Part shown: piece after piece, positions 53,544-62,348 of the stretch
Position numbering within the stretch: position 1 is the stretch's first letter
Layout: each line of letters opens with the position of its first letter
Source: Collinsella sp.
GTDB taxonomy: Bacteria > Actinomycetota > Coriobacteriia > Coriobacteriales > Coriobacteriaceae
Assembly (NCBI GenBank): GCA_019414055.1
Contig: DXMV01000002.1
Location: 37,337-101,336 of the forward strand
Reading direction: 5' to 3'
DNA length: 64,000 nt
Notes under the pieces: model-generated
Databases searched by the model: none
What the model was told of the DNA's origin: nothing
The model's input: only the letters and a program-made list of their open reading frames with translations
Program-made: the position numbers and the translations under genes

Positions 53544-54083
53544 ATGGATGCCCGCAAGGCAAAAAGCCGCGCCGCCATCGTTTCGGCTTTCTCCGAGCTC
53601 CTGCGCGAGGAGGACTACAGCAAGATCACCGTTGGCGACATCATCGTGCGCGCTCACGTAGGCCGCGCGACATTCTACGGTCTCTTTAAGAGCAAAGACG
53701 ACCTACTGTCCGAGCTCGTGAGCGACATCTGCGCCCACGCCCTCGACGACGATGGCACACCGCTCGACGACCCACTCGTGCAGGTCGAGCATATTCTCAA
53801 CAATCTATGGGAACGTCGCAAGGGCGTCCGAGCGCTGGTAGCCGGTGCCGGCTCCCGCGTCTTTGCCGACTGCTTACGCAAGACCATCATGTCACGAGCA
53901 GCCGAAACCGTCCCTCCCGACCCAAACGGCCCAGCCGCCACCATGAACCGAAGCTTCCTACTACACCACATAGCCTCAAGCTTCGTAGGAATGGTCCAAT
54001 GGTGGGCCTGGCACAACTTCCAAGCCCCAAAAGAGGATGTAGCCAAAGACTACCTATCAGCCATAAAACCCCTCTTCAACTAA
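53544..54083 (+). CDS. TetR-family regulator
   Basis: A 179-residue regulator with the TetR helix-turn-helix SKITVGDIIVRAHVGRATFYGLFKSKDDL. The C-terminal ligand domain is short and unassigned. It follows larC by 2 nt and is probably the regulator of the lar genes; this is inference from position. The last third is less GC-rich than its neighbours. Confidence 0.88.
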   Translation: MDARKAKSRAAIVSAFSELLREEDYSKITVGDIIVRAHVGRATFYGLFKSKDDLLSELVSDICAHALDDDGTPLDDPLVQVEHILNNLWERRKGVRALVAGAGSRVFADCLRKTIMSRAAETVPPDPNGPAATMNRSFLLHHIASSFVGMVQWWAWHNFQAPKEDVAKDYLSAIKPLFN

Positions 54084-54239
54084 GTAAGAAGCTCATCCCA
54101 AAGCAGCGCCCCACCCCAAGGCGCCACGCATCCCAAAGTGTCACTCGCACTTCAACGCCCCCAACAGCAACAAGCCCCTCCCCTCCAAATTCAGATATAT
54201 ACGTTGGGTTGCTTGTTCCAACGCGACTAAATTCCCGCA

Positions 54240-54364
54240 GCTGGTCGCATGGGGTAACTTCCCAGCGCATTCCGCAGGACGCAAAAAGGCTCGCCGCACG
54301 AAGTGCGCAGCGAGCCTTTTTGCATGCCCGAGGACGTGCTGGGAAGTTACCCCATGCGACCAGC
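54240..54364. repeat. Nested double palindrome, family D, copy 1
   Basis: Outer arms GCTGGTCGCATGGGGTAACT... (27 bp, 54240-54266) pair with 54338-54364. Inner arms GCAAAAAGGCTCGC (54281-54294) pair with 54310-54323. The inner loop has GCAC-GAA-GTGC. Left junction GCATTCCGCAGGAC, right junction ATGCCCGAGGACGT. It ends 22 nt after the larD stop. The same design recurs at 56906-57032. Confidence 0.9.
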
Positions 54365-54385
54365 GGGCGACTATGTAGCCTTGAA

Positions 54386-55117
54386 CTAGAACATGCCCAA
54401 GAAACCGTGCACAAACAGCGCGGCCACAACAGCACCGATAAACGGCGCGATACCAGGAACAAGCAGGCCATACTTCCAGTTGTTGTCGGCCTTGTTCTTA
54501 ATCGGCAGCACCTGATAGGCAAGACGAGGACCAAGGTCACGTGCCTGGTTCATGGCAAAGCCGGTGATGCCGCCCATGCCCATGCCAACAGCCCAAACGA
54601 TCAGGCCGACGCAGATTGCGAGCATCAGAACGTTCTCGCCAGCACGACTGGCAGCAGCAAGGATGGCGCTGATGAATACGAAGGTGCAGATTGCCTCGCA
54701 GAAGAAGTTGCGGGCATAGTTGGTACCCTCGGTGGTGGGGTTGGTCGAGAAGATGTTGCGCTGGGCAATGGGGTCGACGACGCCCTCGGAAGCCTTGAAC
54801 TCATCGGCATACATAAACCAAGCGATCACGGCTCCCACAAAGCCGCCGAGCATATCGGCAAGCATGAAGGGGATGCAGCTGCCCCACGGCACCAGGCCAA
54901 CGATGCACTGGGCAAGCACCATGGCGGGGTTCATGCACACGGCGCCACCAAAGACAAACAGGCAGACCGAGATGCCAAAAGACCAGGTGGTGATGGCAAA
55001 CATGTGGCCGGAGCCCTGATACTTGGTACCCTTGAGCACAGTATCGCAGTGCACGCCCACGCCAAAGACGATCATGAGGGCCGTAGCGCCGAATTCGCAG
55101 AGGAGTTTGGTAAGCAT
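54386..55117 (-). CDS. larD: MIP-family channel, probable lactic acid channel LarD
   Basis: A 243-residue aquaglyceroporin. Six helices and the first NPA motif in VCMNPAMVLAQ are clear. The second motif is NQA in AMNQARDLGPRL, where most members have NPA. LarD passes lactic acid in the lar operon of Lactiplantibacillus, and adjacency to larA supports the same role. It is 50 bp downstream of larA. Confidence 0.88.
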   Translation of the reverse strand: MLTKLLCEFGATALMIVFGVGVHCDTVLKGTKYQGSGHMFAITTWSFGISVCLFVFGGAVCMNPAMVLAQCIVGLVPWGSCIPFMLADMLGGFVGAVIAWFMYADEFKASEGVVDPIAQRNIFSTNPTTEGTNYARNFFCEAICTFVFISAILAAASRAGENVLMLAICVGLIVWAVGMGMGGITGFAMNQARDLGPRLAYQVLPIKNKADNNWKYGLLVPGIAPFIGAVVAALFVHGFLGMF

Positions 55118-55166
55118 AAAACCTTATCTTTCTTGTCGGTTATAAACGATTCGTTTAAGCCACGCG

Positions 55167-56444
55167 CTAGTGCTGCGCAACGACAACGCCCAGGCCATCG
55201 GGAATGACAGCCACCTTGGCATCGGCGCCCTTCATCTCAAAGGCAAGCTTGAGCGCCTCCTCGATGGTATTGACCGGCGTCATGTGCATATCCTTGAGCA
55301 TCTGGTGATCGCACAGGTCGGTAACCATGATCACAGGGTGATGTGCCAGGATGCGGGCGAAAATCTGGCTCGTCCACTGGTCGGGCAGGGTCTCGTCCTT
55401 GGGACGATCGATGCAGGCGCGCTCAAACTCCGCCGGATCGTTGTCAGCGATGTTGTGATAGAAGCCCTCGCCGCCGTGACCGTCGGCACAACCGGCGACG
55501 TCGATGATCACACCGCCCTCGGGAAGCGTGGCCTCGGCAGCGCACATGCCCTTCACGGCCTGGTAGATGTTCTGATCGAGCGGGTAGCCACCGTTGGTGG
55601 TGATGGCAATCTCGCACTCGACGGGCTCAACACCGGCAAGGCTCTTCACGAACTCGCAGCCAGCCTCGTGTGCCTTGTGGATGTCACCGGCAAAGGAGCC
55701 AATGACCTCGTGCTTGCCGTTAAGCACTACGTTGAGCACGAAGGCGAGATGCGCCATCTCGGCAGCGGCGAACATGTCCTCGCTCACGTGGTTGTGGCAC
55801 AGGTTGCCGGCACGCGAATGGGAGTCGTTCACAAACTGACCGTTGTGGTTGTACATGATGGTCTTGTAGCTGGCGATGCCAGGCAGGACAGACTTGCGGC
55901 TGCCAGAGAAACCGGCAAAGAAGTGCGGCTCAATAAAGCCCTCGGCGAGCAGCAGGTCGCAGTCGGCAGCGATTTTGTTGATGATGCACTCGCCACCAGA
56001 AGGCAGGGTGCCGATCTTTTTCATCATGCTGTCGTCGGTCGCGACATGCATGACGATCTCCTCGTTCGCAACAATCTCCTCGCCGTACTTGTTGACGAGC
56101 TCTTCGTGCGTCGACGGACGGTGCATGCCAGTTGCAACCAGAATACGAACGCGCGCCTCGGGCGCAGCGGCATGAATGTGATGCAGCAGAATGGGCATCG
56201 TCACACGCGAAGGAACGGGACGCGTATGGTCGGAGCTAATGATGACGATATCCTTCTTGCCAGCACAAAGCTCCTCGAGCGAAGGCGAGCCGTAAGGGTT
56301 GGCAAGCGACTCCTCCACCAGCTCTTCCTGCGATTTCGTGGTCTTAAACTCGTTTTGATGACCTTCCATCACACCCGCGTAGTTCTTATCCTCGAGTTCC
56401 AGATGCAACGTCTTGTGGTCAAACGGCAGTTCACATTCAAACAA
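55167..56444 (-). CDS. larA: Nickel-dependent lactate racemase
   Basis: Interconverts D- and L-lactate using the nickel-pincer nucleotide. The protein is 425 residues from a TTG start at 56444, 9 nt after GAGGG. With this start the active-site residues fall exactly on the published numbering: Asp72, Arg75, His108, His174, Lys184 (cofactor attachment, SGSRKSVLPG) and His200. This confirms the start and argues for an active racemase. Upstream in-frame codons are not conserved-looking. Transcribed with larD and facing larB-larC-tetR. Confidence 0.94.
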   Translation of the reverse strand: MFECELPFDHKTLHLELEDKNYAGVMEGHQNEFKTTKSQEELVEESLANPYGSPSLEELCAGKKDIVIISSDHTRPVPSRVTMPILLHHIHAAAPEARVRILVATGMHRPSTHEELVNKYGEEIVANEEIVMHVATDDSMMKKIGTLPSGGECIINKIAADCDLLLAEGFIEPHFFAGFSGSRKSVLPGIASYKTIMYNHNGQFVNDSHSRAGNLCHNHVSEDMFAAAEMAHLAFVLNVVLNGKHEVIGSFAGDIHKAHEAGCEFVKSLAGVEPVECEIAITTNGGYPLDQNIYQAVKGMCAAEATLPEGGVIIDVAGCADGHGGEGFYHNIADNDPAEFERACIDRPKDETLPDQWTSQIFARILAHHPVIMVTDLCDHQMLKDMHMTPVNTIEEALKLAFEMKGADAKVAVIPDGLGVVVAQH

Positions 56445-56619
56445 TGACGAGCGCCCTCTTCCTTTCAACTGACACACTAGATAAACCGTTGGAAGGATAC
56501 GCCGCTCACCGAAAAACACCACCGTCTACCGACTCATTAACACAACGTTCATATTTGACCCACAACAAAACGGCCGCGATCCCAAACGAGACCGCAGCCG
56601 CTACAGTCGTAAGGCGCGA

Positions 56620-57032
56620 AGCGCACTTAATTCTCATCAGCCCCAATCCCCGAAGACCGAGGACAAAAGGGCCCGATGGGTCTCCCTCTGAATGCATTCC
56701 GCAGCACGAAGCCTTTTCCAAACGCGCGAAGCGCGCCATTATTCCCCCAGCCAGTAATCCGCCGAAGACCGGACATCGCAGGGGCCGCCGTATGTTTACT
56801 TTCCGGCGCACTCCGCAGGACGCAAGAAGCCCTCGCCGCACTCCACATTAGGCGCGAAGCGCACTTTTATCCCTTCAGCCCCAATCCCTGAAGACCGAGG
56901 ACGAAGGGACCCGATGGGTTTCCCTCTGAATGCATTCCGCAGCACGAAGCCCCCTTATCCGCAGCTCCGAAGGAGCAGGATAAGGGGGCCTCAAGTGCGA
57001 GGACGCATTCAGAGGGAAACCCATCGGGTCCC
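56620..57032. repeat. Repeat array between larA and ppc, with nested palindrome (family D copy 2)
   Basis: The 610-bp gap holds no gene. A block of ~95 bp (GAAGACCGAGGAC..GGCCCGATGGGT..CTCTGAATGCATTCCGCAG) occurs near 56611-56712 and again near 56855-56950. The full nested element is 56906-57032: outer arms 56906-56933 and 57005-57032 (28 bp, perfect), inner arms CCCCCTTATCC and GGATAAGGGGG, inner loop GCTCC-GAA-GGAGC. Junctions GCATTCCGCAGCAC and AGTGCGAGGACGC match copy 1. It ends 24 nt after the ppc stop. Confidence 0.87.
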
Positions 57033-57055
57033 GGTGAGAGCCGCAGGGCTATCGA

Positions 57056-59869
57056 TTACCCCGTGTTTTGCAATCCTGCCGAGACGCCGGTCACAGTCGA
57101 AAGAATCAGGCTCATGTACTCGGCCTTCTTCTCCTCGGCCATCTCGTCCTGGTTCATACGCACCTCGCGAAGGGCGCGGACCTGGGCGATGGACAGGGCG
57201 TCAACGTAGGGGTTGCGCACGCGGACAGCGCAGCCAAGCACGCGGCGGCGCTGCAGCGGCCACTCGTCACCGACGATGGCAAGGACCCACTTACGGGTGA
57301 GCTGCATCTCGGTGAAGACCTTCTCGGACAGATCCTGGCGATCGCCCAGGTGCAGGTACATCTTGGCGATGCGCTGATCGGTCTTAGCGATCGACATCTC
57401 GATGTTGTCGATGAACGTGCGGAAGAACGGCCACTCCTGGTAGGCAGCCTTAAGCTGGTCCAGATCGCCAAACTGCTCGCAGGCGGTACCCAGGCCGTAC
57501 CAAGCGGCAAGATTAATGCGCGCCTGGCTCCAGCTGAAGATCCACGGAATGGTGCGCAGGTCGTCGAGCGACTTGGCACCCAGACCGCGCTTGGCCGGGC
57601 GCGAGCCGATCGGCAGCAGACCGACCTCGGTCAGCGGCGTCACGGTCGAGAACCACGGTGTAAAGTCCTCGGTGTTCAGCAGGTCCAGATAGCGCTCGTG
57701 GCTTGCGGCGTTGAGCTTCTCGGCCATGCCCCAGAACTTCTGCGTGGTCTCGGTGTTGGTCTTCTCGACACTCGGAGCCGACTGCAAAAGCGTTGCAGCG
57801 GCGACGGACTCAACATGGCGCTGAGCTAGCGTGCGGTTGCCGTAACGGGCAAAGATGACCTCGCCCTGCTCGGTAAGCTTAAAGAAGCAGTTGACCGAAC
57901 CCTTGGGCTGCGCCAGCACGGCCTTGTTGGCCGGACCGCCGCCACGGCCCACGGCACCGCCGCGACCGTGCATGAGCACAAGGTCGATATCGTTCTTCTC
58001 GGCCCACTTGGCAATGCGCTCCTGCGCGGAGTGCAGCGCGAGCATGGCCGTGGTAGGACCGGCATCCTTGGAGGAGTCGGAATAGCCCAGCATGACCTCC
58101 ATGCGGCGGTTGGTCTGGGCAAGGCGCTTTTGCACCACGGGCAGCGTGAGCATCTGGTCGAGCACGTCGACGCAGCCCTCGAGGTCCTCGAGCTGCTCGA
58201 ACAGCGGGATCACGTCGAGCTCGGGGACATCCTCTTCGTGTGCAAAGGACAGGTGGGCCAGCTCAAAGACGTCGGCCACATGCTGGGCGCTCTTGGTGAA
58301 CGAGATGATGTAGCGGTGCGCCATCTTCTTGCCGTAGCGCTTTTGGATGGAACCGATGGCACGGAAGGTGTCGATAACCTCGCGCGTCATGGGCTGCAGG
58401 TCGCCATGGATACCGTTCTCGTGGATATCCTTGAGGGCGCGGGCGTGCACCACGGAGTGCTGACGGAACTCCATCTCGACCATGTGGAAGCCGAAGGACT
58501 CGACCTGCCAGATGATGGTCTGGACCGGGCCGTAGGCGGCACGGACGGCACCGCAGGCGGCCAGGGAGCGCTGGACGACGCGCAGGTCATCCAGGAACTC
58601 ATCGGCACTGTGGTACATGGTATCGGTGATGCGACGGACGGTGGCGTTCAGACGGTCGGCCATGACGAGCATAACGGCGCGATGCGGCTCGTGCTCGGAG
58701 ATCAGTTCAGCACGTGCGGTGTACTGAGTGCTCATCTCGACCTGATGGTTCCACAGGTTGATGAGTTCAGCAGACGGCTTGCTGTAGGTGGCCTCAAGCG
58801 TCAGGTTGCGGCCGATGCGGCGGCACTTGTCCTCGAGCTTGAGCACCATATGGGTGAAGTACTTGGCAGCAACCTCGCGGCTCACCTTGGCGGTGACGTT
58901 GGGGTTGCCGTCGCGGTCGGAACCGATCCAGCTGCCGGGGTGGAAGAACGCCGGGCACAGCGGCGGCACGGTGCCGGCCTTGTCGCCCAGCACCCAGTCA
59001 TCAAAACGACGATAGATAACGGGAATGACGTCGAACAGCGTGTTATCGAAGATGTCGATGATGGTATCGGCTTCCTCGACGGGCGTGGGCTTCTTCAACG
59101 CGATGGGGCTCGTACGCACCAGGGCGTCGATCTCCTGCAGCATATGGCGCTCGTTCTCCACCAGGTCGGAGCCGCCCAGGCGCGGACGCTCCTCCAGCAG
59201 GTTGGAGATACGGCGAATCTTGCCCTCGACGGCCTTACGACGGGCCTCGGTGGGATGTGCGGTAAAGACAGGGTGGAACTCGAGCTTGTCGAGCAGCTCG
59301 TTAGCGCCCTCGACACCCATCTCGTTTACCAACTGGTGATAGGCGACGGTGAGTTCGTTGGCGGGATCGACCTCGGTATCGGTCGACGCACCTGCCTCGC
59401 GCTCGCGCAGCTGCGCCACGCGGTAGTTCTCCTCCGACAGGTTTGCCAGATGGAAGAAGCTCGTAAAGGCGCGGACGATAACCTGCTGCTTATCGAGCGG
59501 CAGACTGTCGATCAGATCAACGACCTCGCGAAACGCCACGGCGGTGGGCTCGTCGGCAGTGGGCACGCCCTGCTCGTCGACGGACTCGTCGGCAGCACGG
59601 GTGCCGGGGTTTCCGGCATTGGCCACAATCTCGGCTGTCAAAATCTTGTCGAACAGGTCCGCGATCTCGGGATCATACTCGCTAAGCACACGGCGCTCCA
59701 GGCGCAAGAACAGCGCCAGATTGTCGCGCAGCTCCTCGGGGATCTCGATCTCGGCGAGACGCTCCTTGGATTCGGCATTCGAGCCGATTCGGTTAACGAG
59801 GCGGTTGACCACGGCAGCGACGCGCGCCGCGGCTTCGGGTACAGACTGGTTGCTTAGGTTCTCAGCCAC
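57056..59869 (-). CDS. ppc: Phosphoenolpyruvate carboxylase
   Basis: Anaplerotic enzyme that makes oxaloacetate from PEP and bicarbonate. The 937-residue protein has the catalytic His in VFTAHPTEARRK, GYSDSSKDAG, the mobile RGGAVGRGG loop and the conserved C-terminal QNTG. GTG at 59869 lies 4 nt after GGGAGG. An ATG at 59881 is in frame but only 1 nt from its site. No regulation is visible apart from AT-rich upstream DNA. Confidence 0.97.
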   Translation of the reverse strand: MAENLSNQSVPEAAARVAAVVNRLVNRIGSNAESKERLAEIEIPEELRDNLALFLRLERRVLSEYDPEIADLFDKILTAEIVANAGNPGTRAADESVDEQGVPTADEPTAVAFREVVDLIDSLPLDKQQVIVRAFTSFFHLANLSEENYRVAQLREREAGASTDTEVDPANELTVAYHQLVNEMGVEGANELLDKLEFHPVFTAHPTEARRKAVEGKIRRISNLLEERPRLGGSDLVENERHMLQEIDALVRTSPIALKKPTPVEEADTIIDIFDNTLFDVIPVIYRRFDDWVLGDKAGTVPPLCPAFFHPGSWIGSDRDGNPNVTAKVSREVAAKYFTHMVLKLEDKCRRIGRNLTLEATYSKPSAELINLWNHQVEMSTQYTARAELISEHEPHRAVMLVMADRLNATVRRITDTMYHSADEFLDDLRVVQRSLAACGAVRAAYGPVQTIIWQVESFGFHMVEMEFRQHSVVHARALKDIHENGIHGDLQPMTREVIDTFRAIGSIQKRYGKKMAHRYIISFTKSAQHVADVFELAHLSFAHEEDVPELDVIPLFEQLEDLEGCVDVLDQMLTLPVVQKRLAQTNRRMEVMLGYSDSSKDAGPTTAMLALHSAQERIAKWAEKNDIDLVLMHGRGGAVGRGGGPANKAVLAQPKGSVNCFFKLTEQGEVIFARYGNRTLAQRHVESVAAATLLQSAPSVEKTNTETTQKFWGMAEKLNAASHERYLDLLNTEDFTPWFSTVTPLTEVGLLPIGSRPAKRGLGAKSLDDLRTIPWIFSWSQARINLAAWYGLGTACEQFGDLDQLKAAYQEWPFFRTFIDNIEMSIAKTDQRIAKMYLHLGDRQDLSEKVFTEMQLTRKWVLAIVGDEWPLQRRRVLGCAVRVRNPYVDALSIAQVRALREVRMNQDEMAEEKKAEYMSLILSTVTGVSAGLQNTG

Positions 59870-60031
59870 GTTTCCTCCCATTCCTCCTTCTATGCACGTA
59901 ACATGCGGTATTCATTATAGGCACTCGGCAAAAACTTTCGGCGCTGATTGCGCTTTACCACACAAAAGTATTTTCTGCATTGCAAGAGTTTTTGCCCTAA
60001 ATGGTCGTATTTCTCGGTGGGCGGCATACGT

Positions 60032-60071
60032 AAACGGGGGCATTCCGCATAAAAGCGAAACACCCCCGTAA
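60032..60071 (-). terminator. Possible terminator of hisS
   Basis: GTAAACGGGGG and CCCCCGTAAC-type arms with a long loop (22 nt), 57 nt downstream of the hisS stop. T-run weak. Confidence 0.5.
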
Positions 60072-60127
60072 CAATCGCTCTCAATGAGCTGAGCGCTTTA
60101 GTGAGTCCACAGCTCAAAAATCATGCG

Positions 60128-61441
60128 CTACAGGCGCTCACGAACCGCCTCGACCACGTTGGCCAGATCGACGAGGGCCTCGTCATGGCTCTCCATGTCG
60201 CGCACCTTGACCTTGCCGGCGGCAAGCTCGTCGCCGCCCAAGACCAAAATGAGCTTAGCGCCCACCTTGTCGGCCTGCTTAAACTGAGCCTTAAGCGAAC
60301 GACCCTGATAGTCTGCCTCGGTCACGATACCTGCGGCGCGAAGCTCCTGCGTAATGGCAAAGACGTTCTGGCGCAACTCCTTGCCGGCGTTGGCGACGTA
60401 GACACACGGGGTCTCATCGGCGCCCAGGTCGCTGCCAAAGGCCTGCAGGGCCAGCAGGGCGCGCTCAAAACCGACGGCGAAGCCGACGCCGGCCGTGGGC
60501 TTGCCGCCCTCGAGCTCGACCAGGCCATCGTAGCGGCCGCCGCCACCGATGGAGCCGACGCCGGCACCAGGGGCCTCGACCTCAAAGACGGTACGGGTGT
60601 AGTAGTCCAGGCCGCGTACCAGGGTGGGATCCTCGACGTACTCGATACCGGCGGCGTCCAGATAGCGCTTGACCTGCTCGTAGTGCTCGCGGCACTCATC
60701 GCACAGGTTGTCGCCCATCAGCGGGGCGTCGGCCATAATCTCGCGGCAGTGGTCGTTCTTGCAGTCGAAGGCGCGCAGCGGGTTAAGCTCGGCGCGCTCG
60801 CGGCACTCGTCGCACATCTCATCGGCGTGGTCGAGAATGAACTGCTTAACCTGCTCGCGATAGGCCGGACGGCATTGGGCATCGCCCATCGAGTTAATGA
60901 GCAGACGGAGCTTGGACAGACCGAAGCCCAGGCGCTTGTAAAACTCCATGAGCATAATGATGCACTCGGCGTCTGCCGCCGGATCGGGAGCGCCGAGCCA
61001 CTCGATGCCCACCTGATGGAACTGGCGCAGGCGGCCCTTCTGGGGACGCTCGCCACGGAACATGGCCTCGGCGTAGTAAGCCTTAAACGGCGTGGAGCCC
61101 TGGGGCACCAAGTTGTTCTCCACGACGGCGCGTACCACGCCAGCCGTGCCCTCGGGACGAAGCGCCAGGCGCTGCTTGGGCTTGAGCTTGGTATCGGTGC
61201 CCTCGGTAAAGACGCGCTCCAGGTTGGCGCCGCTAAACACGCGGAACATCTCCTTGCGCACGACGTCGGTCGACTGGCCGATGCCGTGGACAAACACGTC
61301 CACCTGCTCGATCGCGGGCGTCTCGATGGGCTTAAAGCCAAACGGCTCGAACACGCCGGCAGCGATCTGCTGCATCTTTTGCCAGGCGCGCATCTCGGCG
61401 CCGATAAGGTCGCGGGTTCCCTCCGCCTTCTGTGCCTGCAT
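60128..61441 (-). CDS. hisS: Histidyl-tRNA synthetase
   Basis: Charges tRNA-His. Class II motif 1 region, motif 2 EAMFRGERPQKGRLRQFHQ, the His-A motif RGLDYYTRTVFEV and GGGGRYDGL, and the C-terminal anticodon domain are visible in a 437-residue chain. A Cys-rich segment (CDECRER..CKNDHCREI..CDECREH) is the usual bacterial insert. ATG at 61441 is better spaced (AAAGG, 9 nt) than the TTG two codons before. Confidence 0.97.
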   Translation of the reverse strand: MQAQKAEGTRDLIGAEMRAWQKMQQIAAGVFEPFGFKPIETPAIEQVDVFVHGIGQSTDVVRKEMFRVFSGANLERVFTEGTDTKLKPKQRLALRPEGTAGVVRAVVENNLVPQGSTPFKAYYAEAMFRGERPQKGRLRQFHQVGIEWLGAPDPAADAECIIMLMEFYKRLGFGLSKLRLLINSMGDAQCRPAYREQVKQFILDHADEMCDECRERAELNPLRAFDCKNDHCREIMADAPLMGDNLCDECREHYEQVKRYLDAAGIEYVEDPTLVRGLDYYTRTVFEVEAPGAGVGSIGGGGRYDGLVELEGGKPTAGVGFAVGFERALLALQAFGSDLGADETPCVYVANAGKELRQNVFAITQELRAAGIVTEADYQGRSLKAQFKQADKVGAKLILVLGGDELAAGKVKVRDMESHDEALVDLANVVEAVRERL

Positions 61442-61507
61442 GGGCAAACACCTTTCTTTTGTATCGCGTCATAGGTAGTGGTCATTATACGGCACAAACA
61501 CAAACCG

Positions 61508-61565
61508 CGGCGGTGCATCTGACCGAACGAGGGTATGGGGGCTCGTTCGGCCAGATGCACCGCCG
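61508..61565. repeat. 58-bp palindrome upstream of hisS
   Basis: CGGCGGTGCATCTG (61508-61521) and complement (61552-61565) enclose CGAACGAG and CTCGTTCG (inner 8-bp arms, 10-nt loop). A 2-nt mismatch separates the stems. No T-run. Confidence 0.75.
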
Positions 61566-61745
61566 TGGTGTGCGATCTGCAATCCTTCCGCCTCTTCGGA
61601 TCACAAAATCCGTTGGACGGAAAGACTTCGGGTCATCTCTTGAGCCCGTGGCTGCATGGGAAACCGAATGACGGCACGAGCATCCATTCGGCTTCCAAGG
61701 CAGCCACGGACAAAACGGGGCAAAGAGCTACGAGCGACATCGTCC

Positions 61746-62154
61746 CTACTCCCCCGCCACGCTCGCGCGCAGCTTAGCCGCGATGGGCTCAGACGCCAGC
61801 AGGAACACCAGCATTGCCACCGAGCACGCCAGGCACACGATCCATGTGCTCGTAAAGGCACCCGTGGCATCGAACAGTATTCCCGAGACGATGGCGCCCA
61901 CCGTGCCGCCAACCATCTCGAGCGAGGTGATGGTGCCCGTCACCGTGCCCAGGTCGGCCATGCCAAACTGCTTGGACGCAGCGATAGTGGGCGTTGGAGA
62001 TGGTGTACTGCGCAAGGGAAATGCCCAGGTCGCTGACGATGAGCGGCTGGAACAGGCTCATGCAGTTGACGAAAATGGTGTAGCACGTGGCCATGATCAC
62101 AAAGCCGGAGGCCACCACGAGCCAGCCGGGGAAGAACTTACATTGCTGGGACAT
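61746..62154 (-). pseudogene. Decayed MFS transporter, internal deletion and frameshift
   Basis: The start (MSQQCKFFPGWLVVASGFVIM..SLAQYTISN, about 51 residues) is an MFS N-terminus with helix 1. It then jumps, in another frame, to MFS-like C-terminal helices (TSLEMVGGTVGAIVSGILFDATGAF and IVCLACSVAMLVFLLAS). About two-thirds of a ~420-residue protein is missing. AAAGGAAC precedes the ATG at 62154. The ICE boundary lies about 10-20 nt upstream, so the intact gene may have been damaged before or after insertion. Confidence 0.85.
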
Positions 62155-62348
62155 ACTGTTCCTTTTTTAAACAAATCACAAAGTAATTTTTGACTATCTT
62201 TTCAAAAGTTCTTATATGCCGGTATAGCCTATTGTTACAGGCTTTTCCGGCATTTTTCATTGTGGAAGATACTCTCAAATCTTCTTATATCCCCGTATGT
62301 TTTTGTGTTCAAAAGTAGTATGTGGAGTAGTAAATTCTCCATTTACTA

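Noticed and set aside
53950..54235. Extra gene after tetR
   Set aside because: Base composition changes here, but no frame with a start, ribosome-binding site and sensible codon use is present.
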